DNA of 64,000 bases, from the NCBI GenBank assembly GCA_949358305.1, contig OX442323.1, positions 6,014,001 to 6,078,000 of the forward strand, in the 5' to 3' direction. Origin of the DNA: Strigamia acuminata. Its lineage: Eukaryota; Arthropoda; Chilopoda; Geophilomorpha; Linotaeniidae. The notes beneath the pieces are model-generated. The model saw only the letters and a program-made list of their open reading frames with translations. It was not told the DNA's origin and did not search any database. Shown piece after piece: positions 13,575 to 27,700 of the stretch (position 1 is the first letter of the stretch; each line of letters opens with the position of its first letter). A program made the translations under genes and the position numbers.

Positions 13575-13860
13575 GCGGGAAAAACGTGAGAATCAAACGG
13601 TTTTTGGACGTTTTTGAAGAAATAAAACGGTTTTTGCAAGTTGTTTTCAAAGTAAAACTGTTTTTGGACTTTTTTGGACTTTTTTTTTCAAAATAAAACG
13701 TTTTTGGACGTTTTATTCCAAAATAAAACGGTTTTTGGACGTTTTATTTCAAAATAAAACGGTTTTTGGACGTTTTTTAAATAAAATTGTTTTTGGAGCG
13801 TTTTTTCCCACAAATAAAACTGTTTTGGAGATTTTTCCCAAATAAAACCCTTTTATTCCG
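13575..13860. repeat. ~31-bp degenerate minisatellite
   Basis: About nine imperfect copies of a 30-31-bp unit with core AAATAAAACGGTTTTTGGAC followed by GTTTTATT. The AAATAAAACG and CGTTTTATTT parts are complementary, so each unit can fold on itself. Copies in the centre (13690-13790) are the best preserved; those at both ends drift. It is non-coding. Confidence 0.85.
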
Positions 13861-16800
13861 CATAAATTGACTCTAGCGATATTTATTCACACCTAACATC
13901 GAGTATTTTCATTACATCTCATCTTTTCACGCATCCCACGTTGGCACGTTGCAATTAAAAATTAATTATGCATAAACAAATACTAAAAATATTTTTTTTT
14001 TAAATTTCACTTTTTATCCAAAATTTATCTTTCCCTTACACGTCCAAAAAAAATATTGTTTTCCAAAATTATTATTATTATTTTTTTTTAATTCTCTACA
14101 TTATTTTAATTCTGCTTTTCCGACCTCACAAAAGAACAGCGTGAGCAATAATGGCCACAAATTGTACTCGAGGTGAGAAACTCACGGGCACACGGCCAAT
14201 TTGCAATGTGCCGTGTCACTAAAGTTTGCATTGGGCCCGAAAGACTCTAACTTAACTTTAAATCACTTTTGGATGAGTCTAATTAACGCATACCCCTTTT
14301 GCTTTGCGATTTTGTCGTAATGGCGAGAGATAATTGCAGATACGCATCCAATCTACAATAAATCTTGCTCTTCTTACTTTTCAACCATAAATCTTGACCA
14401 GCTTGAAGATCAAGAGAATTTTTTCCACATATCTCGGAGGTGGGGTCCTTTTTGGATCAATGGAGGCGATAAACATTTATTTTTACAAGTATTAATCAAA
14501 AGTTAAGTGAGTGATTTTATCCACAATGGGCTGATATTCTCTCACATCTTCCGCTTGGTTTCACATCTTATCTCGTTGCATATTTACCCTCTGCTATGTT
14601 CACGATATGTATCTCTCTCCAGCCATTAAAATTTGCGATGTAATCGTCGAAAAATAAATGAATAAATAAAAGGAAATTAGTTTTAAAGTCGAGATTTGAT
14701 TGCTTTGTGCTGCAATGTTGTAAATCAAAAGTAAGTGGATAGTTTTTGAACTAACTGCTTGTAAAACTTGAGGTTAATCACGTTAGAAGTCAATCGAGAC
14801 ACAACTTGCATGAATTAATTTTTTTTTTTTAATTTTACCATTGAAATTTAAGTACATGATTTCCATGCCGAATTAATCCAGTTTAAAAAAGACATTAATT
14901 TTTTTTTTGTTAATTAGGTTGAATACTATTCTCACGCGTTTATATGCAAATTTTAAAAAAAAAATTAAAAAAAAAAAAACTTTTGAAAAAATTGAAATAA
15001 GATGTTCGAAATGTTTGTTTGAGGAAGAAGGAAATATCGCAATTTATCCTGAGTTTGTTGACGACCTGATTATTACGGGTTATTTTTAAATTTTTGTCTA
15101 CATTTTTGCAAATATCCAGAGGAAATAACACCGAGAGATCTCGACATTTTTATCTATTTATTTCCTGGCGCCCCTCGCCGAGCGCCGATTAAAACGTTAA
15201 TCTCGAGTAGTATTTACAAGTAAATTAGAATTAATTAAGCGCCGACCAACACCTCGTAAATTCGTTTGAAAATGTTTTCAAAACTCAGGCCGATGCGAAG
15301 GGGTGAATAAACCTATTTGGCCCTACGAGACGTGCCTAGGGTGAGCTTCACTGCACATCGTGAGAGATGAACAAATGTCTCCAATCGGCAAAAAAGTCAA
15401 CCTATAAACGCAACACCAATCGCAATTTCCCATGATTACAGGAAGTGACACATGGAATTTAAACTTTATGTAATTAGGAAAGAAAATTCGTCTCTTTCTT
15501 TCTTAATATCAACTCGTTAATTGCTTATCCATGCCTAATTTAAGGAGCAATAAGACCTAAGTCGTTTGGGCTAAGATTAAGATTTTAAAAAAATTATATA
15601 AAAATTTTTTTAAAAAAAAAAATTAAAGTTGAGTGGACTTGGATTAAAAAGAAATTATAAAGATTATTATATACCACATCCGTACCACGGTACATTAAGA
15701 AAGGAAAGTGCGCTTTGTACAGCGAAAATTGGCCACGTTTAGGTGGAGTTTTGTTCATAAATATTAAAATGTCAAAAGCCCTGGGCAAAAGCATTCACGC
15801 AATCGAGTGATTGTGCACGGAGTGTCTTTGCTGAGATAGTGAAAGGGTTAAGAGGGGGTTAAGACTCACCCTTTGATCACGCACAAACCGACAATTTGGA
15901 TCTGTTCGATGCCGGCAGAACGAATCGAGTTAAGTGACAATTCCGCACTGCCGAGTCGTTAACACCTAATTCAAGAATTTAAATACTTATATGGCCTGTA
16001 TGCGATTCATCGCAATTTCCGACTAAAACCAACCCACAATTAGGCTTAGAATTTAGAAAGAGAAAAAAAAAAATTTTTTTTTCAAGTGTTCAACGACTTT
16101 TATTTTATTTTTTTTTTAACTTTCTTTTAAGGGAATAACAGGAAACACGTGACGAAAGTGTTAGTTGTCATCCTTAGGTATTCTCCACGCATACATGACA
16201 GTGCCATGTGGCATCGAATAAAAAATCTGAGGTAAAAGACGAAAAAAAATATTTTTTTTGGGGGGAAAAAGTGTCCGTGAGAACAGGATTGTGTCGGATA
16301 AATTGGATAAACATTTGCAACAAATCAAGTGTCAAGGGTTCGCTTTAATTAGGCGGAAATTTCACGTTGCGCTGTCAAGAATTGCAGTGACAAAACTGAC
16401 AACGGGCGAGATTTTTTCGACGTTTTGGTGCAATAATAAAAAAGGAATAAGTTGAAACTCGAGACAGCGTGTGTTTAGCAAAACATGCAGTCTGGGGTTA
16501 ATGGTTGTCATGCAAATGATACGCCTCTAGGTTCCCCATTTTGGTAATTACAGGAGATAAATGACGGAGTCAAATGTTTGTCGAAGCGAATAGTTCTACC
16601 ATACGTGTTTTCATTTGTGTTTTTTCGACCACATTTATGGAGTTGACAACTTAATGGATCCCTTTTCTTTTCTCTATACATATTTGGCCACCTAGTCGCT
16701 CCATGGATGATGAGTAGTCTCGTCTCTTCCCGGCCCCGGGGACGTTGACAAAACCTTTTTTCTACCTTTCAACTAGTGCATAACTAGGCCTAAATTACAC

Positions 16801-19800
16801 GAATTTGCTTTCAAGTTTCAACCGGCAAAAAAAACGATTTTAAAGTAAAACTAAACACGGATCGGTGTTTCTAGTGTCGTTTTGCATCCATTTTACATCA
16901 CCTGAGGTAATCGGTTACACAAAACAAGCAAAATAAATAAATCTCTTACCGTGATGGTCTCTTTGGAACCTTTCCATATTCTGCGCTATCGAAGCAACTT
17001 TTATCTTTTTTTTAAATTTTTTTTCCTTGCATTTTTAATTCAACTGTGACCTAAGAGAAACTTTTTGACGGAAGTGTTCCCGTATCACTTACTACACCCC
17101 CTTGGCATTTCAATCTTCCACCCACACACTTAGTCTTCGCATTAGCCGCATAGCGGAGAGAGAGAAAGGCAGCAAAAAATGCGATCCAACACGTTTATTA
17201 AATATTAAGCCCAGGTAGGACGAGCAAAAAAATGTTGGGGCATTTGACCTTTACCGGCAGCGAAACGTCGTCCGCGTGAGACAGCTCCGGGACGAAGAAA
17301 GAATGCTCGTTCCTCAATGAATGATGGAACAACCTCCGACCTTTCGAGCCACGAATCGCCCAGCGAGATAAATGACCGGAAGTTGTGTTTGTCGTGGCAG
17401 CAAATCGCGCGTGACAGCCTAAATGGCTGCAAATTGCAGCGCGATTCCTCCCGGTTTGAGCAAGAGCTTGTTTGATGAGCAATCATGCATCTCTTAAGCA
17501 AGGTGGAGCGCTCTAGAGAGCCCCCTGTCCGCCATAAAAAGAGGAAGACATAAAACTTCAACGCTTCAACTGTGCCACAGGCCTGTAATTTTTTCTGCCA
17601 CGGACCAAACTTTTTCTCAATGGGCAGCGAGGGGGAAACGAAACGAAAAATCGAATAGGCCCAAAACGAGGCCTATATAAGGTTATCCTAATTTAAGTTT
17701 TGACGAATTAATTACTCGCTCGACCACCATCATCATCACGTATTGAGAAATCAAAGTGGAGTCGTTGAAATCTCACGTGGAACGGGGTCGTGATCTCTCA
17801 CCTGTTGCACACACCTGTGCCTTTACTGACACCACACTGCGTTATAAATCATTGCCAGATCCCCTCGTGTCGGCCTCGGTGATTGGCGAGGCTGGTTCCC
17901 TTAACGCAGTGCGGTTTGTCCTTTCGGTAGACGACGTCAAACATCTAGCGGTAAGTTGGAACCTTGATGGGGGATTTTTAGGCCTTTTTGATACGATTAA
18001 GTCATCACGTCGTTCGGGAAACTTTGTTTAATGAGATGCCAACCTTTCGTTGCAAACCCACCACCTGTGGCGTTGAGGTGTGGAGCTGAACAGGTGGAAA
18101 TTGCGAGGGAAAATGTGTTTTTCGTTCGATGATCGGAGTTTTATTTGCGGGGATTTGCATATTTCCTTTCAAAATATTTTTTTTTTATTTTTTTGGGTGA
18201 AATTTGATTTTTTTTTGCCTGTTGTAAGGGTTTTGCATATTTTTAAGTTAAAGGGTGTCGCTGCAGCGCCTAAAAACTCGTCACACACGGGCATAATGTA
18301 TATAATTTTCACTTGAGCAAAACTATTTCCAACCGCACATGCAATTTGACTCGGCTTTTCCAACTGACAACCGCCATCAAATACTCCTCGCAGCAATTCC
18401 ACCTTTTTGCAAGTCTCAAACTGCCAGTTTCGCATCGTTTTTTGAAGGCTAGCTTTGTTGAAAGCGGTGTTCAACGACCTCTAATTAACATATTGATTGT
18501 AAATGAGCTTTTAATGTCAATAATTTGACTGATTGATGGGTCTGCAAGAATGTTTTTGTACAATTGGAGAGCTATTAGCGGACGTGCTACGTTTTTGTTG
18601 CCGCTGAGTCGCTGACGTCTGACATTTGTCAATCGGAGAAGTTGGCTTTCGTTTTCTGGACGCATGTTTTTCTTGTTGCCCCCAACACGTGGGCCTTAGC
18701 GGTACAGTGGGCTTTGCCGTCGAACTGGTCTACTGGCCTGCTAAGTCCCAAGTGTGGTGAGCTGTATTTCGTCGTGGACACAAAATGCCAGCAAAGAAAA
18801 GGAACCTTCGAACAGGAAGAAAGCCATAGGTCATTCGTGCAGTTCATATCCGTTTATTTTTTTGTTTTTTTTAATATTTTTTTATTTTTATTTTAGAAAT
18901 TAATTATATAATTAAGTATACATGGAATATTGATATCGTAAGAAGTCATTTTTGGACTCCTGCAGAGCTCAATGACATTGATATAATTTTGGTGCAAACA
19001 TTTCCTCCATGTTTTTTATTTTATTTTATTATTATTTTATTTTTTTTTGTTTTGGATTTAAAATTATTATTTTTTTGTCGTTTGGAATTGTTCAATTTTG
19101 CAGTAAAGCGTGACTGGAATGAGTCTAGACATTGGTTTAAAGACAACTCCGATAAATCTCTGCGTATGTATTTATTTTAGAGCTGAAAATGCTTTTAAAA
19201 CTCGATTTATGGGACAGGATGGTTATCTTTACAAATAAAAAATAAAAAAATTATAACAATTAATTTTTATTATCATTATTTTTCCTTTTATTTAACATTT
19301 TTAATGGGCTCATAAAAATGTATTCGTTTCTAAATTCTGAATAATCCAAATTTGGAGCCAGCAAAGATGAAAACAAACAAACAGCGCGTTGATAAATGAT
19401 TAGCATACTTAATCTGTTTTTAACAAGTATTACCCGATGCAAATCACCGCCATCTTTGGAGATCACCGGGGTCACGAGGTTGCTAACAAGTATAGGTGAA
19501 TGGATGACCTCTTTCTCAGGATCTCTGCTTTGCAATCCGTGATTCCACGGAAATAATAATATTTCAATAAAATTAAATAAATAAATTTAAATTTTTCTTT
19601 CTCGTTACTACAGTTCACCTTCGGGCTTCGGACGAAGAGAACTGAACAAGCTTGGGGTTTCTAGGCGGCATTTACCATGAATATGCCGATGCAATGCCCT
19701 TGGAAATCCCAAATCTGTTCGGATAAGTCAGCAGTGCAAACATCATGTCATCGACAATAACGTGGCAGTGACTCACTCCGATGTTTCATACCAACGACCG

Positions 19801-22800
19801 AATTAGCACGATATTTTTAAACCTAATGCCTGAGTAAAGAACTATAATAAAAAATGGTTAAACAAAAAAAAAATGGTTAGAAGTCAAAGGGCCAAGAGGA
19901 AAGTGCAGAGCAAAGCCATTAAGCATTCTTGGCTGCCATAGTTTCCTCTAATTTCCGACTAATGGCTCAAAGAAATCGTGATCTTTCGGCCCATATCCAT
20001 TATGTGTGAATGCTTCTTTGTGCAACTCATTGCAACGGCCAAATACAGAAGCAGCTGCTGCTCACTTTGGGCATTTCACAACATCTTTATCACGTATAAT
20101 TATTTGGCTTTTGCAAAAGCTGCAATTTGTTGAGTGGGACAAATTAGAAGTTTAAATAAGTGTTTGGTTTCGGTCCAACGCAGAAATCTGATTGATACTC
20201 ATCATAGGTGCTCATCTTTAATTTATTTGCGCTTTAATTTCAGTAATTTCGTGCGGGGATTTTTCAAGGCATTCAAAACGGACCTTGAAGCGCCGTATAT
20301 TGTTTTTTTTCTTTTTTTTTCTTTTTTTGAGTTTAGAATGGAGCAATTGCGAACAGGATTCGAAGTTTTGGGATTTCGGGAATGGTTTATGTGAGCTTGC
20401 AACTTGTGATGCGAATAAATCAAAGGTTTTTATTTTTGTATGGGATTCGAACTGTGCGGATCGCCACGGAAACATCATTAACCCTTTTGCAGCACCTTTG
20501 ACCTGTGAAGAACGCCTGTGGATGGAATGAAACTCGCAGGTATATTCTTCTTAAAACAAATTTGAACTCTGAGGAGTCATTAATCCAAGTTTTCGTGCAC
20601 GAATTATTGATTAGTTTTTTTGAAATGAATAGAATGAGTCATGACGATGACGGATTAAGAGCAGTAAATGTTAGTTTGTTGTGTTTAATTGGATTTTTGC
20701 AGCCGATTCAAAGGGTTGGGTGTATCTGACACACAGGGAAATACTGTGACTCATTCGTGGTGTTTTAATGATTTTTCTGCGCAATTTATGCCAATTTTTT
20801 ATGAATTTTTGTGAATTTTTATTCTTGTTTTTGGAGTTTCTTTAAGTGATTTCATAACCTGTCACTGAAACTGTCGTCCAGGGTCTTTGATCTCGTTTTT
20901 ATGTCTGTTATGTTAAGGGTGAGTTGAGTTGCGGTGCCAAACGGATATGAAATAACCATTTTTCTTAATATATTCGGCCGCAACATTTTAAGTTTACGGC
21001 TTTTTAATATTAAGAAACTTTGCACGCCGATGTAATCAAAGTGAAGAAGTGTGCTCGTAAAAGGTTTTCTTAGAGAGTTTTTGTGGGAAAAATGTAACGA
21101 ATCTGTTAGTTAAAGAAATAAAACTGGAAAACTGATATATATTTTTCCTTTCTTTGTTATTTTTTTTTAATGGATTTTTTTAAAATTTTTTTTTTAAATT
21201 CTTAATTGAAAAGAAGCGTGGAGAGATTTTGATGACAAAATCCACGACTCGGTTGGAATATAAATGAGAGAGAGCTTTTATCCTTGCAACACACGCAGGC
21301 TGTGTCTATTAAAGTATAACCAAGTTTTAGGTATTTAATAACTAGAAAAATAAAAGAAAACTGATGCAAAACTGAGAGGTAAAAAATGAAATATTTTTTT
21401 AAAAAGATTTCAATAAATTTAAAAAATATGTATAAATAAAATATAAACACATGGCTTGTGGTTGTGTAAACACTCGAAAAAAATATATTCATTCATTCTA
21501 AGTACGCGGAAATGTGTGGGATTCATGCTTACATAGAACGAAGAGAGAGGAAAAAAAATCAATAAAAGAACTTTCACATTTTCGCAAACACTCAAGAAAT
21601 TCTCAGAACAGTTGGATGTGTCATAAAAAATCCAAGCCAAGGATCAATATTGAGCTGTTAAAGTGTTCATAATAATGATAATAAAGTTTTAAAGAAACAA
21701 AAAAAGCAGTTTTGTCATTTATTATGTTTAGAAATGACTACAAATCTACAAATGCAAAAAATTCAGTTAACCCTACATCGCTCCACAGCGGCAATTCGGT
21801 TAACCCTACATCGCTCAACAACCGGATTAATTAAACCTCAAAATTATTTTAATGTGGTCAAAAGGTTATAGGATTTAGAAGGTGTGGAAGTTAATTTTAT
21901 TTTTTTAAACATTTTTTTTTTATTTACTAATTTTATTCTATTTTTATACACGAAAAACGCCATGAATTGAATGAGTTCATTTGCGTCCGGGTTTTATTGA
22001 GTCCACGGCCATTTTGGACCTCGTGCGAAAACAAATGGCGAAATTCTTTCACAAGGCCAAATAATAATTTTATTTAAAAAAAAAATATAAAATAAACGAC
22101 AATCCAATCATAAATAAATTTATCACGACTCAAAAAAATCAATTCGTGCAAACATAATAACGAATCAACTTTAAATGCGACACTGCTCTAACCCACTCTC
22201 CCTCTAGTGGTAATCGGCCAATCTTGAACTTGAATTGGGAAACCCCTTACATCAGCCAAGCCCAAGCCCGCGCTATGCTTCACCCGGATTTCGCCCATGG
22301 AATTCCCGCTGACGACCCCACGCAAAAGCAAATAAAACGGAAGGCAGGCGCCAGCAGAGCTTCAGATTCGGAGCAGCACTCGAGGAGGACACAGAAAGAG
22401 GATCTCGCCACGAAACAGCACGCCGAAAACAACCAACACAACCGAGAGGTGAGTGAAATTTGCCGCCAAAAAAATCACAATCTCGCAGTTCCGCTTCACT
22501 GCACGGCGCAAAAACCGATCTCACAAAATCCACCATTCATTTGTGCGATTAATTTAACATTTATTCGTGTTAATCGCTCGTTTCGAGCGTGTTCTAACGT
22601 GTGAAACATGTCCCACTTACGCCCCAATGCCGTATTCGGCCACATTTGCAGCGATGATGTCATGCGATGACGCGTTGGGATTCCCCAGTTTGGAGTTCCC
22701 ATTCAAGGACATTTTCCACAGATATACTTGGAAACATCACCCGCAGTGTCCCATTAAGACTTTACCAAGTCGATTTTTTTTAAACAACAGCCCGCAGTAG

Positions 22801-24711
22801 CAAAAAATGGTATTTTTTCGCGCATGCGGAGCGATGGAAGTTTGCTTCGCTGCAAAGCGGATCAATAACAGCTTAGTCATTGCCCAAACCGCCCATTACA
22901 TTTACTCTTCATTTGCGAGGTAATTATAAATTAGATTTTGTTTTTTTCTCGTTGCGCCGAGCCATCTGATTAGATGTAATTCAAGTTAATTGGAATGGGT
23001 GACACGCTCGTTTGTTTCTGCAGGGAACGTTAGAAATTGGTGGTGTCCGCCCGGTGGGATTCGTGGATCTCCTTTTCCCCCGTCACTCAATGATGCAACT
23101 CGCATCGAGTCGAGACACGATACACAAGAAAACTCGTTTGTTATTCACGTGACGTTCGCGAGTAATGGGTTTTGCCGTGTGCATGGAAATCGCATGCAAA
23201 AACGCGCGCAATCGTTTCATCTTTTTCAAATTATCATTTTGGGATTTTCCGATTTTTATTTTTGACATTTTTTTGTCCCCCGAGTGCATCATGATTCATG
23301 GTTATTAGTCATTTGTTTTTGCGATCGATTTGCTCGGTTATTAGCGAATTTATGGATGAGTTTTTAATGTTTTTTTCTCTTGTGTTGACTATGGGCAATT
23401 GAATCAGGACTCGCGAAACAACTGGGGTGAAACCATGAATTAACTCGTTCCTTCGCCCACGTCGTTTTGAGCATAAAATTGCTTTGGTTTTTACCAGAAA
23501 TTTTCTGGTTTTTTTGAGCTTAAACCGCCAAAATTGGACAATTAGGGAATTCCGTCTGGTCAAACATTAGTTTTTTTTGTTTTTTTCAACCACAAAATCG
23601 GACAGAATAATAACAATAATAATAATGATAATAATTATCATTGTTTTAACGTCAAATCGACATTCCCCCCCAATATGTTAGTTTTGGCTTCGCTGCTTTG
23701 CTTGATTATTTTGAATTTGAAACAGATTTTTAAAATTGTATTTTGAATTTTGTAGAATTTTGAAGAAATGTTTGTGTTCACGGTCCAAGACGCCATTTTG
23801 AAAGATGCAGACCAGCTAATCGCCTTTGCTTCACGGTTCTGTTACGGTGTAGAGGGAATTTCTCAAAACTGTACGCCGTAGCAGAGTCGCTACGCCAGGG
23901 CGAGTAATTATCTATCTACTCATCTCATCTCTCTCAACTGGTTGCCGGTCTTTCTCTCCTCTCCCTTTTCAACATTCCACCATTTTATTACGTCATCTAC
24001 TGTACCAACTCTGAATCTCTCTTCATTTATTTTACATTAATTTTTTTGTCTAGATTTGAGCTTTAGGTGCCACGAATCGATCGGCAAAAGCGGTCATGGC
24101 TCATGGGTTGATTAACATTTTGATGAAACAACGGTGTAATTAAGTTTGGTTTTGACCAGGGTGGCCAATCCGTTGTGTCTTAAACTGCTGAATCATCTCC
24201 CGTCCAATAAATCAGATCGGACGGAGCGATTCAAATTATATCCTCAAATTCGGCCACCGAATAAATTGACGTCACGAGATATGCAGTGAGTTTTTCAGGG
24301 AGCGGCGTGCGAGAAACGAGTGATTTACGTTCTTGTCATATTACCTAAGAACGCTAAATAATTTGCGGCGCAATTGCCCGCTAATTAACGTTCGGAAATG
24401 AGGGCAGTGCACTGCGAAAACACGAGAGAGACACTTTTCGATCCTTTTTATATTTCTTTATTTCTTTATTTTTTTATCAATAGAGAAAATGGCTAAATTG
24501 TTACGACAATATAATTTTGTTGTTGTTGTTGTAATATATATATTATGGGATAATAAAATGATGATTTATGTTATTTTTCGTGTTGAAATTAGAAAGTAGC
24601 TCGGCATTCTTGTGTAAGTTGAGTCGAGTGAGTCAACAGTCATTCGGAAATATTTCTCCCGCACCACTGCTCATGCTTCACGCACGCATGCGCATTCCAT
24701 TTTTCACTGTT
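13861..24711. other. gene-less stretch downstream of PARN
   Basis: No supported gene in nearly 11 kb. Short open frames exist on both strands (for example 17198-17561, 17756-18031 and 22224-22604) but show no recognisable domain. A plus-strand GAGAG/GTGAGTG at about 22445 resembles a splice donor and could mark an untranslated exon. A duplicated 19-bp block (GGTTAACCCTACATCGCTC) lies at about 21765-21815. The last 300 bp before PARN contain TTTATT strings (AATAAA on the minus strand, near 24460) that could serve as its polyadenylation signal. Confidence 0.5.
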
Positions 24712-27700
24712 TTATTCCCACACGTTGTCTTCTTCGAATATCTTGTGCGAGGATTCCGAGGAGGCGTCCGATGGACCGTTCTTGCTTTTTTTCTTCTCTT
24801 TCTTCGCCTTTCCAACGCGCACGTCTGCAATTTGCGAGGAGAAAAGAAAAATGGTTAAAATTCAGCGCTGCAATCACTTACAGATATGTTTACGACTAAA
24901 CGTTTCGCTTAATGTAAACACATTTTTTCGTCATTAATTTGGCGCTACGTGAGATTCGACCGTTTGATATCCAAAAATGGCGGAAATGAAGCGCATCTGA
25001 TAAGCATTAGCAGCCATGCAACATGACCAAAGTAATCACTTAAACCGACCTTTCTTATAATTATCATCTCATGCAATAAATTTACTATTTATAATAATAA
25101 TAATATTTTTTTTTTTATTCTAACCTGTTTTTTTCCCTTGTTTCTTTTGTTGGGACGTTCTCGATGCTCTTGCTTGGACCCTTAAACAATAACGAGAGAA
25201 ATTAATTATTTTTTCTTTATCGTTGCAACAAGTTGAATCAACTGGTTAGACACCTGTTACGCGTTGCATTCAACACGCACACGCACACAGCGCCATCTAG
25301 CTTTGGTGCGAGATTTCTAAATAGTAAATTCGCTAAATAATTTCATTATAATATTTTTTTTTTTAAATTTTTTTTTTTTATATATTATTTCTCGGTGTGA
25401 CAGAAAATCCCGAGACTCCTTGGGGGATGAGGGGGAGATGTTTTGTGTATCTGTTTTTGAATCAACTAACTGGTTTTGATCGTAAATTTGTGAGATAAAA
25501 AAACGGGTAGGTTGGAAAAAGAAATCACGAAATAGGTGGCCCGACATCACATTCTAACACACACCAATCAAAGGTCTCTCATTGTACAATGTTAAAATGG
25601 AAATCCACATTGCCAAAAGGTCCTCGACGCGCGACTTTTTGTCGTCCCACGTGTCGTGCTTACGTAAAGAGCAAAGGTAAAGTCAGGTTACGTGTTTGCG
25701 ACGACAAAATTAAAACTTGCACAAATCGATATAAAATATCATTTTGTTGCGATGAATATTGTGATTGATGGGCACACGAAACAAGATGCATCTTTTGGAG
25801 AAATGGAGCGATTCAAAAGCACTGGCACGCACCATTAATACAGGCAGATATCTCTGTTTGTCGGTGACGTAATTTGAATGAAACCTTTCGTCTGATTTTG
25901 CAGGGAAAAATGAGGAAACAAATTAGGGATATTTCTGCTTCCCTTGGGAAAAAGAAAAATGGCAATTTTCTTCCTTAACTAGAAATTACGAGGCGTTATT
26001 AACCCAAATGAATGACCCACGCTTCATTAACAGAACGGACATTTGGCCAGCTATAATGTTAACAAGTTAAAACATCAACATAAGTTTCTCAGACACTTAT
26101 CCATTACCATTTTCAGTCCCTCGGACATTTATGGCGCGTTAAATTCAAATTTATGAACACACTGTGCCAGAATCGAAAATTACCTGCGAAGGCTTGAATA
26201 TCTATATTTCTGCTAATTTATTTATCGAATATAATTACTTAATCGCATTAATTCAATTTGGCTAACACGATGGGACGAAAATTTCTTGTTGTTTGGCCCG
26301 ACGAACAAATTACATTAGAATAAATTAACGATAAAATGACGCACCCTGAACAGAGAAGCAAGCCCAAAGGGAAAGGAGCCCTTGACGAAACTTATCAAAA
26401 TTATACACTTGATAATGATAGGTTTCATCCATCAGCCATGGGGAGAGGCCCTGGCTCCATCCAGGCCCTTATGTACATAAATGTATTGACAGGGCATGGG
26501 TAGCAATGTGACATTTAGGCGTTTAACTTTATGAATGGGCGCAATAATCAACTGGAAGGATTTATGGCCGAGTTTAATGACTAATGTAAATTTGGACTTT
26601 TTATTTTTATTTATTTAGTTATTATTTATTTTTTTTGTTCTTCCTATTCATTCTGATTAGTAATTTGAAGTTTGTCATTATTATTTGGTGCTCATAAACT
26701 ACAGCACTGCTGAAATTGGGTGGAGGAGAAAAATAAAAGCTGGTTAATTATGCATTCAAGCTACGGGTTAGACTCGAACATCGCTTGAATTATGAGTGCT
26801 ACTTACATATTTTTACCTCAAAAATATTCAACTCAAATTACCTCACTTATCTTGTCCAGTGTTATTATCATTATGCTTTTTTTTTCTTTTTTTTCTTTTG
26901 GGGGAATTCAATTTTCAAATCAATTTCGTTGCCCATTAACGCGAAACAAAGTAAAATAAACACAAAAAATTATGTTGGCCACAATCAACACGTAGTTAAT
27001 TGATATCTTGACATTTGTAGTGTTTTCGGTTTCGTTTCTGACCCTTTTTCCAGTCACGAGCGGAGGAAAAAAGGTGAAAATGTGATTTGCATGTTTGAGG
27101 AAGCCATTTTTCTTCCTCAACGTGTGCATAATGAACGTAGTGTTTTCCCGTGTACACTTTCAGCCTCGGAAGGTAAAATATTGCCGGGTCTTGCTTGTTA
27201 TTCCCGGTGTATACACGGACTCGTGTAATTTTTCAGCACGGAAAAAGCAACGAATTATTTCTATTCTTTTCTAGCTCGGGCTGGGAAAAGGGAAATGTTT
27301 ATTGTTGGGCTCGGGCGCGAGGTGGCGGTGGTGGCGGTGGTGGGTGCGCTGTGACTCGACAGTTGGAAATAAATAACCGGGGGAAAATAAAAACTCAAAG
27401 CCCAAAATAGGAGAACGCATAATTAACACCCAACACCGATTGCATACTTAAGAATCAAAGACCTTTCAACCTTTTGTCACTGCCTAAAAGGACTGAAATT
27501 ACGGTCCTAAGCTTACTTGATTCAGCATAAAATATATAAATCCATTATGCCTTTGTGTTGCCAAGTCGGATCTGACATTGAGACGCGCGGGTGGTCACAT
27601 TTCGAGTTTCAACTCTATGAAACCTAACACACCTGAAGAGCCTATTTGTTTTGCTCGGGAGAAAAGTCGAGTGAATAAATTTGAAACGGAAGAAAAAATG

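Noticed and set aside
22224-22604. 126-codon open frame containing a donor-like GAG/GTGAGTG
   Set aside because: The composition is polar and repetitive, no domain is seen, and the donor falls inside the frame; at most an untranslated exon.
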